From assembly GCF_030034735.1 (NCBI RefSeq), contig NZ_CP125370.1, positions 1,054,001-1,118,000 of the forward strand: a stretch of DNA of 64,000 bases, given 5' to 3'. Positions 45,643 to 54,408 of this stretch are shown here, piece after piece. How positions within the stretch are numbered: position 1 is the stretch's first letter; every line of letters starts with the position of its first letter. A program made the position numbers and the translations under genes. The notes under the pieces were generated by a model. It worked only from the letters and a program-made list of their open reading frames with translations, was not told the origin of the DNA and made no database searches. The stretch comes from Paenibacillus sp. RC334. Its GTDB lineage: Bacteria; Bacillota; Bacilli; Paenibacillales; Paenibacillaceae.

Positions 45643-46728
45643 TTATTTCACTTTGAACAAACCCGATTCTTTTACTTCGGACAGGAAGTTGTGGAATTCA
45701 GGAATATTCAGCTGTTGCTGGGCATCAGACAAAGCGACTGCCGGGTTCGGATGGACTTCCACCATGATACCGTCAGCTCCAGCAGCAAGTGCGGCCTTGG
45801 CACAAGGAGCGAGGATGTCCTTACGTCCTGTGGAGTGGGTCACGTCGACCAGAACAGGCAGATGGCTTTCCTTTTTCAAAATCGGCACGGCGGAAATGTC
45901 CAGCGTGTTGCGAGTCCATTTCTCATACGTACGAATACCGCGTTCGATCAGCATGACTTGCGTATTGCCACGGGAAACGATGTATTCCGCTGCGTGAAGG
46001 AATTCTTCCATTGTAGCAGCAAGTCCGCGTTTGAGCAGGATCGGAGTTCTTGTTTCGCCGGCAGCTTTGAGCAGCTCGAAGTTATGCATGTTACGCGCAC
46101 CAATTTGAATGATGTCGATGTATTGGATCGCTTCCTCCAAATGTCTTGGGTCGACGATTTCACTGATTGTAGCCAGTCCCAGCTCATCGCCTACGCGTTT
46201 GAGAATTTGCAGACCCTCGATGCCCAGTCCCTGGAAATCATACGGAGACGTACGCGGCTTGAACGCGCCACCACGAAGAATCGGAACGCCTGCCTCTTTC
46301 AGAGCTTCACCGACTTCACGAGTTTGCTGGTAGCTTTCCACCGAGCAGGGACCTGCAACCATAACGGAGGCTTTGCCACCAACGAGCGTGTCCTTAACCT
46401 TGATGACTGTGCTATCCGGCTGATTTTTGCGGCTGACGATCAGATGCTTTTTGTGTTCTTCTTTTTGATAGTTCAGGGAAGCCTTGAAAATATTTTTGAA
46501 CAACTGGCGGATCGTAGCGTCGTCGAACGGTCCGCGGTTAGCCGCGATCAGTTTGTCCAGCATTTGTTGCTCGCGCACCGGATCAAAGTCAGGCACCCCT
46601 TGAGCTTCTTTTAATTTACCAAGTTGTCCGGCCAGTTCAGCACGCTGCGACAGCAGCTCCAGCAATTGCAGGTTGGTAGCATCGAGCTGTTCCCGCAGCA
46701 GCTCCAAAGAATTTTCATTTGTCGACAT
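45643..46728 (-). CDS. aroA: bifunctional DAHP synthase / chorismate mutase
   Basis: First enzyme of aromatic amino acid synthesis, condensing phosphoenolpyruvate and erythrose 4-phosphate, fused to an AroQ-type chorismate mutase (361 aa; symbol as in B. subtilis). Residues 1-85 are the mutase helices ('[20 protein letters not shown]'), which in Bacillus also serve as the feedback-sensing domain. The synthase barrel has '[13 protein letters not shown]'-like 'VAGPCSVES', '[16 protein letters not shown]' and '[11 protein letters not shown]'. The start ATG is 9 nt after AAAGG. It is controlled by the T-box leader upstream. Confidence 0.95.
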   Translation of the reverse strand: MSTNENSLELLREQLDATNLQLLELLSQRAELAGQLGKLKEAQGVPDFDPVREQQMLDKLIAANRGPFDDATIRQLFKNIFKASLNYQKEEHKKHLIVSRKNQPDSTVIKVKDTLVGGKASVMVAGPCSVESYQQTREVGEALKEAGVPILRGGAFKPRTSPYDFQGLGIEGLQILKRVGDELGLATISEIVDPRHLEEAIQYIDIIQIGARNMHNFELLKAAGETRTPILLKRGLAATMEEFLHAAEYIVSRGNTQVMLIERGIRTYEKWTRNTLDISAVPILKKESHLPVLVDVTHSTGRKDILAPCAKAALAAGADGIMVEVHPNPAVALSDAQQQLNIPEFHNFLSEVKESGLFKVK

Positions 46729-46796
46729 ACATAACATCCTTTCACGAATAAAAATTGTTTTTTCTGTCAATCCATAGATCTTTTTTCAGAAAATAA

Positions 46797-47093
46797 CACA
46801 AAAAGGCCCTCGCCGCAAGGGACGAATGCCGTGGTACCACCCTAATTACAGAAGTATACATACAAGTCGTCAACGTCATTCCAGCCGACAGTAGCTACTT
46901 CTGAGCTTGATGCCCGTAACGGGGGCTTCCGGAAACCTCTAGTGCAGATAAGAAATGAATCCTTATGCTGGTTCAAGGCTCGACTCGGGAGTGAATTTCA
47001 ACGCGGGATTTCGGTACGCTCTCAGCAATTCGTACCTTTCTGTGGAAATCCGGGTAGACGTTTACTTGTCTCCGTCCATGTCTTTGTTCATGT
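46797..47093 (-). promoter_or_regulatory. T-box riboswitch leader
   Basis: On the minus strand the leader holds the invariant T-box AGGGTGGTACCACGG (46,829-46,843) followed by a terminator stem (GTCCCT/AGGGCC with T-run, 46,797-46,822). A long Stem I lies upstream, including the hairpin GGTACG/CGTACC. It lets uncharged tRNA stop termination ahead of the DAHP synthase gene. A TTC (Phe) codon in the loop near 47,000 is a possible specifier, but I am unsure of the fold. Confidence 0.88.
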
Positions 47094-47248
47094 GATTCAA
47101 AAGAGTTGACCTTATTTTAAACAAAGTAGGTGCAGAAGGCAAGACCTGTTTGTCAGGTTCGGTTCTCGCCCGGTTTTGAATCGGTTATAATGTGAACAGC
47201 AACGGGAATCCCTTGCCATCTAAAAGACGTTATGTACAAGGAGGAATT

Positions 47249-48109
47249 ATGAGCAAAATCAGAGTATCGGCGGTTCAATACCATCTGCATACGATTGATT
47301 CGTTTGAGGAATTTGCCCTTCAATCGGAGCATTATATCAAAACAGCCGAGGAATTTGGTGCGGAATTTGTTCTGTTTCCCGAGTTTTTTACGACCCAGCT
47401 CATGTCGATTGGTGACAGTCAAGGCAAGGCCCTGACCATTAACGACCTGCCGGATTTTACAGATCGCTATCTTGAATTATTCACTTCATTCGCCCGCCGG
47501 ACCGGGATGCATATCATCGGCGGTACCCATGTGGTGCAACGAAACGAACGTTTATATAATACGGCGCACTTGTTTTACCCGGACGGACGCGTAGTCACAC
47601 AGGACAAAATTCACATCACACCGACTGAGGTGCATGAATGGAATATGGCTCCCGGTGAGGGACTCAATGTGTTTGAGACGTCCAAGGGGAAAATAGCGAT
47701 GCTGACCTGCTATGATATTGAATTTCCCGAAATCGTACGCATGGCGAAGGCGAAGGGAGCAGATATCATTTTCTGTCCATCCTGTACGGATGATCGCCAC
47801 GGCTTTTACCGGGTACGGTATACAAGCCACGCCCGAGCGGTTGAAAATCAGGTGTATGTGGTTTTGACAGGCACGGTAGGCGCTTTGCCTACGGTTGATT
47901 TTATGCGGGCCAACTATGGACAGGCGGCAGTCATTACACCGAATGATATTCCATTTCCGCCACGCGGCATTATGGTGGAAGGTGAACTAAACAACGATAT
48001 GATCGTCACCGCCGATCTGGATTTGCAGCTATTGTATGATGTACGCGAGCGCGGCTCAGTGACCACATGGCGTGACCGCCGTACGGATTTGTACACAGAC
48101 TGGAGCTAA
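47249..48109 (+). CDS. carbon-nitrogen hydrolase (nitrilase superfamily)
   Basis: Amidase/nitrilase-fold enzyme, 286 aa. The Glu-Lys-Cys triad is placed at Glu45 ('LFPEFF'), Lys120 ('DKIHITP') and Cys154 ('LTCYDIEFPE'). It lies at the head of an operon with two acetyltransferase-like genes. In B. subtilis YhcX the same two domains are fused in one protein (acetyltransferase first), which suggests that this hydrolase and its neighbour act together. The ATG lies 4 nt after AAGGAGG. Confidence 0.92.
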   Translation: MSKIRVSAVQYHLHTIDSFEEFALQSEHYIKTAEEFGAEFVLFPEFFTTQLMSIGDSQGKALTINDLPDFTDRYLELFTSFARRTGMHIIGGTHVVQRNERLYNTAHLFYPDGRVVTQDKIHITPTEVHEWNMAPGEGLNVFETSKGKIAMLTCYDIEFPEIVRMAKAKGADIIFCPSCTDDRHGFYRVRYTSHARAVENQVYVVLTGTVGALPTVDFMRANYGQAAVITPNDIPFPPRGIMVEGELNNDMIVTADLDLQLLYDVRERGSVTTWRDRRTDLYTDWS

Positions 48110-48125
48110 CGAAAGGAAGGTCGTC

Positions 48126-48797
48126 ATGTATCGCAAAGAATGGTTTGTCTTTGACGGAGATCGCCCGCTGCGGGCGGTCATCCGTAATTATTCCATAGCC
48201 GATTATGAGGGGCTGCTGCGTATTCAGCAGGAGAGCTTTCCGCCGCCCTATCCGCAGGAGCTATTGTGGAGCCGGGAGCAGATTGCCAGTCAGGTTGAGC
48301 ATTTTGCAGACGGAGCGCTGTGCGTGGAAATTGAGGGGGAACTGGCGGGTTCGGTGACCAGCCTGCTGATGCATTATGATCCCGAGCATCCCCAGCATAC
48401 ATGGGAGGAAGTCGCGGACGACGGTTATATTCGTACCCATCGTGAGGACGGTAACGCGCTGTATGTGATCGACTTGGCCGTTCGTCCCGCTTATCGTAGA
48501 CTGGGGCTGGGCAAGTGGTTGATTTTCTCCTTATATCATCTTGTCATTGAACGTGGAGTGGATCGTTTGCTGGGTGCGGGACGTATGCCCGGTTATCAGC
48601 ATCATGCCGACCAGTTAAGCGCAGAAGCGTATGTAGATGCAGTAGTATCCGGCGAGCTCAAGGACCCGGTGTTAACGTTCCTGCTTCGTTGCGGGCGGGT
48701 GCCTGTTGGTATCATGCCTGATTATCTGGATGATGAACAATCGCGTAATTATGCGGCCTTGATGGAATGGCGAAATCCGTTTCATACCGATTACTGA
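48126..48797 (+). CDS. GNAT-family N-acetyltransferase
   Basis: Acetyltransferase of 223 aa. The acetyl-CoA loop is visible as 'DLAVRPAYRRLGLGKWLI' (motif R-x-x-G-x-G-K). N-terminal 'AVIRNYSIADYEGLLRIQQE' is the usual first strand-helix. It follows the nitrilase-type gene by 16 bp; together they correspond to the two halves of B. subtilis YhcX. The ATG is 5 nt after GGAAGG, preferred to an upstream extension. Confidence 0.9.
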   Translation: MYRKEWFVFDGDRPLRAVIRNYSIADYEGLLRIQQESFPPPYPQELLWSREQIASQVEHFADGALCVEIEGELAGSVTSLLMHYDPEHPQHTWEEVADDGYIRTHREDGNALYVIDLAVRPAYRRLGLGKWLIFSLYHLVIERGVDRLLGAGRMPGYQHHADQLSAEAYVDAVVSGELKDPVLTFLLRCGRVPVGIMPDYLDDEQSRNYAALMEWRNPFHTDY

Positions 48798-48833
48798 ATC
48801 ACTACATCACTAAATTAAAAGGAGTATGCCCAT

Positions 48834-49505
48834 ATTGAATATCATCGCATTACCCATATAGAAGATCCGCTATTTTCGAGCATGCATCAGTTAATGCAGG
48901 AGGTATTCCCACCGGAGGAAGTGCTGGAGTATAGTCTGTGGAAAGAACCGTTGGAAGACCCGGGCATCCGTGTCTTTGTCGCCGTACAGGACCAAAAGGT
49001 GGTCGGTGCAACCGAATATCGCTACTACGAGGATTTTAATGTAGCCATGACGGACTTTACGATCATTGGACAGCCGGGACTCGGTATTGGTCGTTTCCTT
49101 TGGAAGCGTCGTCAGGCTGATTTGCATTCGCTTGCTCAGGCCAGCGGACAGCGGTTGCAGGGGATGTTTGCGGAAATTTATGATCCTTATCGTGGCAATG
49201 ATCATACCTTTGGCGGCGTCAAGCCGATGGACCCGTATGTACGGCGTGAGGTACTGTCTCATCTGGGCTACAAACGACTGGATCTGGACTATGTACATCC
49301 ATCCTGGAATAACGATGGTGTCGCTGTAGAAGGGCTGAATTTGGGTTTTATGCCCGAGGATGACAGCGCAAACGAGGTGAGCGCAGCGTTAGTGGCCGCC
49401 TTTCTGCGCCGCTACTACACGGTGTTGCCGAACAAGCCTGCGGCATGGAATGAAATGGTCGAGGGATTGGAAGCCCAATCAACGATCGCGCTGCTGCCTT
49501 TGTAA
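48834..49505 (+). CDS. GNAT-like protein, third gene of the nitrilase operon (possible ATT start)
   Basis: About 223 aa if read from the ATT at 48,834, or 207 aa from the first ATG at 48,882. The residues before that ATG ('YHRITHIEDPLFSSM') look like the natural first strand of an acetyltransferase fold, and AAAGGAG sits 9 nt before the ATT, but no ATG, GTG or TTG lies in this frame there. 'VFVAVQDQKVVGATEYRYY' and 'GLGIGRFLWKRRQ' support a GNAT fold. Substrate unknown. Confidence 0.7.
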   Translation: MEYHRITHIEDPLFSSMHQLMQEVFPPEEVLEYSLWKEPLEDPGIRVFVAVQDQKVVGATEYRYYEDFNVAMTDFTIIGQPGLGIGRFLWKRRQADLHSLAQASGQRLQGMFAEIYDPYRGNDHTFGGVKPMDPYVRREVLSHLGYKRLDLDYVHPSWNNDGVAVEGLNLGFMPEDDSANEVSAALVAAFLRRYYTVLPNKPAAWNEMVEGLEAQSTIALLPL

Positions 49506-49517
49506 AAATACGAATAG

Positions 49518-49578
49518 AAAAAGGGTGCCCCAAGCCAGCCATTCATCATCTGTGTGGCTTGCGGAGACACCCTTTTTA
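49518..49578. terminator. bidirectional terminator
   Basis: AAAAAGGGTG and CACCCTTTTT frame a second inner stem (CAAGCCA/TGGCTTG); it lies between the nitrilase operon and the convergent small genes. Confidence 0.85.
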
Positions 49579-49598
49579 CTTCCATATGTGTTCCCTGA

Positions 49599-49784
49599 TC
49601 ATGCCTGGTCGTTGGGCACGGGCTTTGCCGATGCGACACCTCGCGGAATGTCTTCGACAAGATATTGCTCGGTATCATCTGTATTGGACTTGTCCGCAGA
49701 TCTGCGGTCGTCCTCTTCCACAGGATTCAAGGCTTTGTAGCGTTTATATGCCATATCCGCCTGAGACATGGGATCTTTATACAT
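49599..49784 (-). CDS. small hypothetical protein (61 aa)
   Basis: Short hydrophilic protein starting 'MYKDPMSQADMAYKRYKALN' with an acidic middle. No recognised domain, signal or membrane helix. GGAG lies about 12 nt before the ATG. It follows the next listed gene, whose stop is 9 bp upstream, as its operon partner. Confidence 0.55.
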   Translation of the reverse strand: MYKDPMSQADMAYKRYKALNPVEEDDRRSADKSNTDDTEQYLVEDIPRGVASAKPVPNDQA

Positions 49785-49792
49785 AACGGACC

Positions 49793-50035
49793 TCAACTCC
49801 TTTCGTCATTTTCATTCCCATCGGCACCATTCAGTAAATCCGTACCATGTAGAAATTCCGCTGGTGCGGAAGGGTCAATAGGGCTGTCCGGGGATAAATC
49901 ATCGGCATCAGGAACGTTTTCCAGTGGAGTATCCGGTCCTTCGGTCAGGTTTTCCCAATTCGTTTCTGCATTTTGCAGGGAAGGCTCAAAATCGTTGTCA
50001 TGAAGCTCATCATTTATATGATCCCGGTTTGCCAT
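49793..50035 (-). CDS. small acidic hypothetical protein (80 aa)
   Basis: Very acidic, Asn/Asp/Glu-rich and probably disordered ('NDELHDNDFEPSLQNAETNW'). AAGGAG precedes the ATG. First gene of a two-gene unit with the 61-aa protein. I do not recognise the family. Confidence 0.6.
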   Translation of the reverse strand: MANRDHINDELHDNDFEPSLQNAETNWENLTEGPDTPLENVPDADDLSPDSPIDPSAPAEFLHGTDLLNGADGNENDERS

Positions 50036-50386
50036 CGTACTCCAGCTCCTTTGTTAGTTTATTGCTTATTCCGACCTTACCCAAACGGCAGAACGATTAA
50101 ACCTTGGGTTAGTGTGTCTGTACGAGGTTAAAATCATGCGAAATCGGGATGTTGCCATTCCCAATGAACGTTTTTTTCGGTAACTGCTGTGATATGATAA
50201 AGAGGACAGGAAATCATCATCAATCAATATGAAGATTTGACAAAAAATGATTAAAAAGAACATGATACCCTTCTTATGAAGAAGGTATGAACATCATCGT
50301 ATAGAATAATATTATTCCAGACGTTGAAAAATGATAAAACGTATACAATTTTGTAAATCCTACTATGTAACTTTGAGGTGCTTAAC
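50036..50386. other. gap without a gene
   Basis: About 350 bases between a minus-strand small gene and the histidine kinase gene. It must hold both promoters, but none was clear enough to assign. Confidence 0.45.
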
Positions 50387-52276
50387 ATGAGGCTTGTGCC
50401 CAAAGCTGTCGCCGCCCTGCTGGCGGTCATTGTAATACTGTTGTCGATAGGCCTACCCGCCTATGCGGCCAAAACGACCCCTGAAATGGAATACCGGATA
50501 TCCTCCTGGGATATGAGATGGGGAGTGGAAGGGGAGGATGGATCACTTGATGAGGTGCGGGACCCAAGCAAAGTTTGGATGCATATTAATGATGATTCAG
50601 AGTTGTTCAAGCAGCCCGCGAATACCGGCTCTGCCTGGATTCGTCTTCAGCTTCCAACGCTGAATGATGAAACGCCAGCGGTGCTTTTTGAAAATATTTA
50701 TGGCAGACATATTACGCTGTATAAGGACGGCATCAATTTTTATGAGTCCTATCGCGGATACAACTATGAAAATAATCGTATTCTGATCCCGCTTAAACCG
50801 GAAGACAGCGGTAAAACATTATACATATGGACGGAAAGCAGCAAGAACAGACTGGGCATTATCGGAAATGTGATGACTGGTGATTATCGTGATTTGCTGG
50901 GAACCTTGGTCAGAATGGATGTTCTGGATATCGTACTGGGCAGTACCTTTATATTTATAGCTCTGGTGTTGCTGATCTGCTCATTTTTTCTGTTCCGTCC
51001 AAGCATAGCAATGTGGCTGTCCTTAAGCGCAATCGTGCTGTCTATTGGTCTGATGATCGTGACGTATTCACCCTTCCTGTATACGTTCTATCGTAGCTAC
51101 GGCAAGCTCTATTTACAGCTTTTTGATGTAGGGTTGTTTATTCTGCTCCCCTCATTAGCTTACTTTTTTGAACAAAATATCAACTCGATCATACTAATCC
51201 GCAAGTTTCGAAAATTACTAACCGCCTACTCCTTGTTCTGCTTTACAATGATGATTGTGAATTTAGGGGTACAGGAGCGGTTAAACGATATATATTATTT
51301 TTTCAGTGTAATCATCCTGTGTGTTTTACTCGTGGCATTACTTGTGTTGCTGGTATTTGCTTCGGTTCGCATGGCGCTTAAGGGAGACCACGAAGCGATC
51401 ATTTTATCGATAGGATTTGCTTTTTTCGCAGTCATTTCCATCGGTGAGCTGACCTGGTTCTTTATTAGGGACGGACACTACAATATGTTTCTGTGGAAAT
51501 GGGGCGTGTTCGGTTTTGTGCTGGCGCTGATTGCGATTTTGGGCAGAAGGCTGGCAGAAAAGCATAAGCAGGTGGTTCGATATTCCAGAGAGCTAGAGAT
51601 GTTCAATAATGAGCTTCAGCGTTCGGAGAAAATGGAGATTATTAGCGATCTGGCTGCATCTGTAGCTCATGAGGTACGTAATCCGCTTCAGGTTACCCGT
51701 GGATTTCTCCAGTTGATGAGCAAGCAGGAGGATGGAAAAAACAAAGACTATCTGCATATCGCGCTGGAAGAGCTGGATCGTGCTTCCGGGATTATCACCG
51801 ATTTTCTGACATTTGCCAAGCCTGAATTTGAGCAGACCAAAACGTTGTCCATCCTGGATGAATTTAAGCATATTGAAGGAATCATCAGTCCGATGGCTAA
51901 TTTGCAAGGCGGCAAAATTTCTTTGGATATTCCCCAGGAAATCAAAGTGCGCGGGAATTCCTCCAAGTTCAAGCAGGCGTTCATCAATATTATTAAAAAC
52001 AGCATTGAAGCGTTGCGAGATCAGGGTCATATTCATATATGGGCTTATGTGGAGAACGGGGAAGCTGTTATTCATATTCGGGATAATGGCGAAGGAATGG
52101 ACGCGCAGACCTTATCCAGACTGGGTGAGCCTTACTTTTCCAATAAGACCAAAGGCACAGGTTTGGGCATGATGGTGACCTTTCGGATTATTGAAACGAT
52201 GAACGGCAAAATATCTTTTACAAGTGCAAAAGGAGTGGGAACAGAAGCGACCATCCGCTTCCCCGTAGCCGGATAA
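50387..52276 (+). CDS. sensor histidine kinase with 7TMR-DISM-like sensor (KinB-like output)
   Basis: Membrane kinase of 629 aa. Signal sequence (1-28), an extracellular beta domain (about 30-175), seven membrane helices (about 180-395), then the kinase core: H-box 'VAHEVRNPLQVTRGFLQLM', N-box 'INIIKNSIEALRD', 'DNGEGMD' and 'KGTGLGM'. The H-box resembles the sporulation kinases KinA-KinE. No response regulator is adjacent, also typical of sporulation kinases, so it may feed the Spo0 phosphorelay. The ATG lies 6 nt after GAGGTG. Confidence 0.88.
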   Translation: MRLVPKAVAALLAVIVILLSIGLPAYAAKTTPEMEYRISSWDMRWGVEGEDGSLDEVRDPSKVWMHINDDSELFKQPANTGSAWIRLQLPTLNDETPAVLFENIYGRHITLYKDGINFYESYRGYNYENNRILIPLKPEDSGKTLYIWTESSKNRLGIIGNVMTGDYRDLLGTLVRMDVLDIVLGSTFIFIALVLLICSFFLFRPSIAMWLSLSAIVLSIGLMIVTYSPFLYTFYRSYGKLYLQLFDVGLFILLPSLAYFFEQNINSIILIRKFRKLLTAYSLFCFTMMIVNLGVQERLNDIYYFFSVIILCVLLVALLVLLVFASVRMALKGDHEAIILSIGFAFFAVISIGELTWFFIRDGHYNMFLWKWGVFGFVLALIAILGRRLAEKHKQVVRYSRELEMFNNELQRSEKMEIISDLAASVAHEVRNPLQVTRGFLQLMSKQEDGKNKDYLHIALEELDRASGIITDFLTFAKPEFEQTKTLSILDEFKHIEGIISPMANLQGGKISLDIPQEIKVRGNSSKFKQAFINIIKNSIEALRDQGHIHIWAYVENGEAVIHIRDNGEGMDAQTLSRLGEPYFSNKTKGTGLGMMVTFRIIETMNGKISFTSAKGVGTEATIRFPVAG

Positions 52277-52374
52277 TATCCGGCTTTTTGTGCTAGGGAA
52301 AACGGAAGGAAGCTTGCTGAACCCACCCGCATGGTGTTTAAGGATTATAAAACCAGTAAGCTACAAAAACAAAT

Positions 52375-52611
52375 TTACCACATGGAGCGTGGTTTTTGAG
52401 ATGAAGCAAGCACACCTGAAGGGTCTGGAGGGATGACCAGATAAAATTGATCTGGTGTTTCCTCTAGTGTTTTGATTTGGATATGATCGGGGATAACGAC
52501 TCCTAACACATCACGGATTGCAGACTTGGGATCTGTCATCAGTTTTTCTCTAAAACTGGCATCCTCCCACGCTTTTTGAATGACTTGTGTTTGAAGAACT
52601 TCAGTAGCCAT
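52375..52611 (-). CDS. NHLP-leader-type RiPP precursor peptide
   Basis: A 78-aa protein. Residues 1-62 match the nitrile-hydratase-like leader peptide family: 'VIQKAWEDASFREKLMTDPK' and 'IKTLEETPDQFYLVIPP' are hallmarks shared with nitrile hydratase alpha subunits. A short non-conserved tail ('GVLASSQKPRSMW') would be the core peptide to be modified and cleaved. GAGGGTGA lies 6 nt before the ATG. The partner gene upstream on the same strand encodes an isoprenoid-synthase-like enzyme. Confidence 0.82.
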   Translation of the reverse strand: MATEVLQTQVIQKAWEDASFREKLMTDPKSAIRDVLGVVIPDHIQIKTLEETPDQFYLVIPPDPSGVLASSQKPRSMW

Positions 52612-52686
52612 CAAAAATCACCCTCTCATTCAATTGGTTATATTTACCTAGTGAGTATACCACGAAAGTCTCGTAAAAATCTAGCA

Positions 52687-53622
52687 TTATTTCATATTTT
52701 TGGAGAGCCAAAAATCCAGTCCGCCTCTTCGCAAATGTGAACGTCCGGTTTCAATTTCTGCCGCCTCTTCACCCAGTTCTTCTGCGATCGAACGTGTGAA
52801 CATACGCAGTCCAGGGATGTCAGGCTCCAGATTTTCCAACTGCTGGACCGCTTGATCAGCAATGCTCACGTAACTGGCAAGCGCCCCGCGTACATAAATC
52901 GCCTCCCGAATTTGCTCTGGTCCCAGTCCTTCGCGATAAGCTGTCTTCTGCTCGGCGCTGATGTGGGACAATAGGCAGTTGTAGCTATTTTCCTCCAAGT
53001 CCTCCGACCAGTCGGCCCAGTCATCCGACATTTGAAGTACAACCAGCGCTGTATCTGTCATGTCTGTAATGGCCTGGATCAGATCGGCCCGCCCAGAGAG
53101 CAGCAAAGCACCCGTGCCAGCCATTTTTAACGGACTGGCTTTCAGCGCCACCTGATGTCGTTCCCCCTGAAAAAAGTCCTTTGTTCCCTCAGATGTCACA
53201 CTAACCGCCCATTCACCGATATACGTTCGGGCATACGTCCAAAAAGGAGAGGACGCCGGAAAAAGGTCCCGGTATAGGTCCAAACATTCGGTATAGAACA
53301 ATTGGCTTAAAGCGAGTTGCATTTTGCGGTTGTCTGCTGCTGTATCCATCACATCGTCCTGAATCAAATAATGAGCCATGACGAACACGTTGCCGAGTGA
53401 CAGCTTACGACAAATTTCGGGAGCCAGCCCGGTGAGTTCCTGCAGCCAGAACGGAAGCAAATAGCATATGTAGTTTCGCGTGCTGTCTTCCCTTAACGGA
53501 TTAAAACGGGCCAGATAGTCCAAGCCCTGACTCTGAAATGGAGCAGGAAACGCGGCTGTCCGTTCTTCCGCTTGACGGAAAACAATTTCCAATTCATCTT
53601 TGTATGCAAAATACCACTCCAT
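52687..53622 (-). CDS. class I isoprenoid-synthase-like enzyme
   Basis: An all-helical 311-aa protein with two Asp-rich motifs placed as in polyprenyl or terpene synthases: Asp89-Asp93 ('LIQDDVMDTA') and Asp200-Asp204 ('QMSDDWADWSEDLEENS'). These bind the Mg-diphosphate of an allylic substrate. It is too divergent to say whether it makes a chain, cyclises or transfers a prenyl group. It is the first gene of a pair with the NHLP precursor (75 bp gap). ATG chosen 5-6 nt after AGGTGA; an ATG 15 bp upstream is possible. Confidence 0.78.
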   Translation of the reverse strand: MEWYFAYKDELEIVFRQAEERTAAFPAPFQSQGLDYLARFNPLREDSTRNYICYLLPFWLQELTGLAPEICRKLSLGNVFVMAHYLIQDDVMDTAADNRKMQLALSQLFYTECLDLYRDLFPASSPFWTYARTYIGEWAVSVTSEGTKDFFQGERHQVALKASPLKMAGTGALLLSGRADLIQAITDMTDTALVVLQMSDDWADWSEDLEENSYNCLLSHISAEQKTAYREGLGPEQIREAIYVRGALASYVSIADQAVQQLENLEPDIPGLRMFTRSIAEELGEEAAEIETGRSHLRRGGLDFWLSKNMK

Positions 53623-53812
53623 CGCTATCACCTGCATCTCTTATAGATAATTTTATAGCGATATCTAGTTGTTACCCGCCATTATAAAACAGATTGCAAT
53701 TTTCAACATTTTGTTATTTTTACATTAAGGATTTTACGAAAATCTGTAGAGTGAATAAAAAAAGCAGAAAGAGAAAATATAGTATGAAAAGGACGAAAGA
53801 AGGGTCTGCATC

Positions 53813-54332
53813 ATGAAAAATCAATGGAAATTGACCGCTGCTATTCTATATGGAGGGGGTGATGATGTATGGGACTGCGGGGGCTGCCGGAGCTTCCGGT
53901 ACCGAACCGGGCAACCCATTGCAAGCTCCTGCTCCCAACGCATCAACGCAAGGGGAAGCTCATCAGTGGAAGGTTGCACCACAGGATCATCACGGGCAAG
54001 GACATGTTCATAGACATGGACACGGACATGGTAAAGGGCCAGGCGGCTGGAATTACCATTTGAACGAGAAGATCGCCAAGCTTCTGGGTATCACTCCTGC
54101 CCGGTTAGAGAATGAGCTGGGACAAGGCAAATCGTTGGTCGATATCGCCAAAAGTAAAGGTATCAAAGAGGAACAGCTCATTGATAAGCTGAAAAATGAA
54201 ATGACCGTGGATCTGAAACGGCTCGTGAACCGTAAAGGCCCGATTACATTCGACCGTAAGTCCGGGACTCCACATGAAGCCCAATTGAAGCAAGAGCCAG
54301 GGACCCCCTCAACCTCGGTTAATGAAAACTAA
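53813..54332 (+). CDS. secreted His/Gly-rich protein with split signal peptide
   Basis: The ATG at 53,813 opens a signal-like 'MKNQWKLTAAILY' that runs out of frame at a GGGGG run (53,854-53,859). In the other frame 'GVMMYGTAGAAGASG' completes the signal, followed by a His/Gly-rich stretch ('HGQGHVHRHGHGHGKG') and a helical C-terminal domain ('LNEKIAKLLGITPARLENEL', 'GKSLVDIAKSKGI'). One G fewer would join both parts. As written, translation could start only inside, at 53,850 or at the following ATGs after GGAGGGGG. Function unknown; the His cluster suggests metal binding. Confidence 0.65.
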
Positions 54333-54368
54333 GTTAAAAAGTTAAAACTAGCATGATCCTTTTGTACT

Positions 54369-54403
54369 AAAAAAACCTTGAGAATGGCGGTTCTCAAGGT
54401 TTT
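54369..54403. terminator. bidirectional terminator
   Basis: AAACCTTGAGAA and TTCTCAAGGTTTT enclose a 6-nt loop, between convergent genes. Confidence 0.88.
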
Positions 54404-54408
54404 CATAT

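Noticed and set aside
45691..46614. 307-codon plus-strand frame opposite the DAHP synthase gene
   Set aside because: Lies wholly antisense to a highly conserved enzyme gene and has no recognisable domain or ribosome site.
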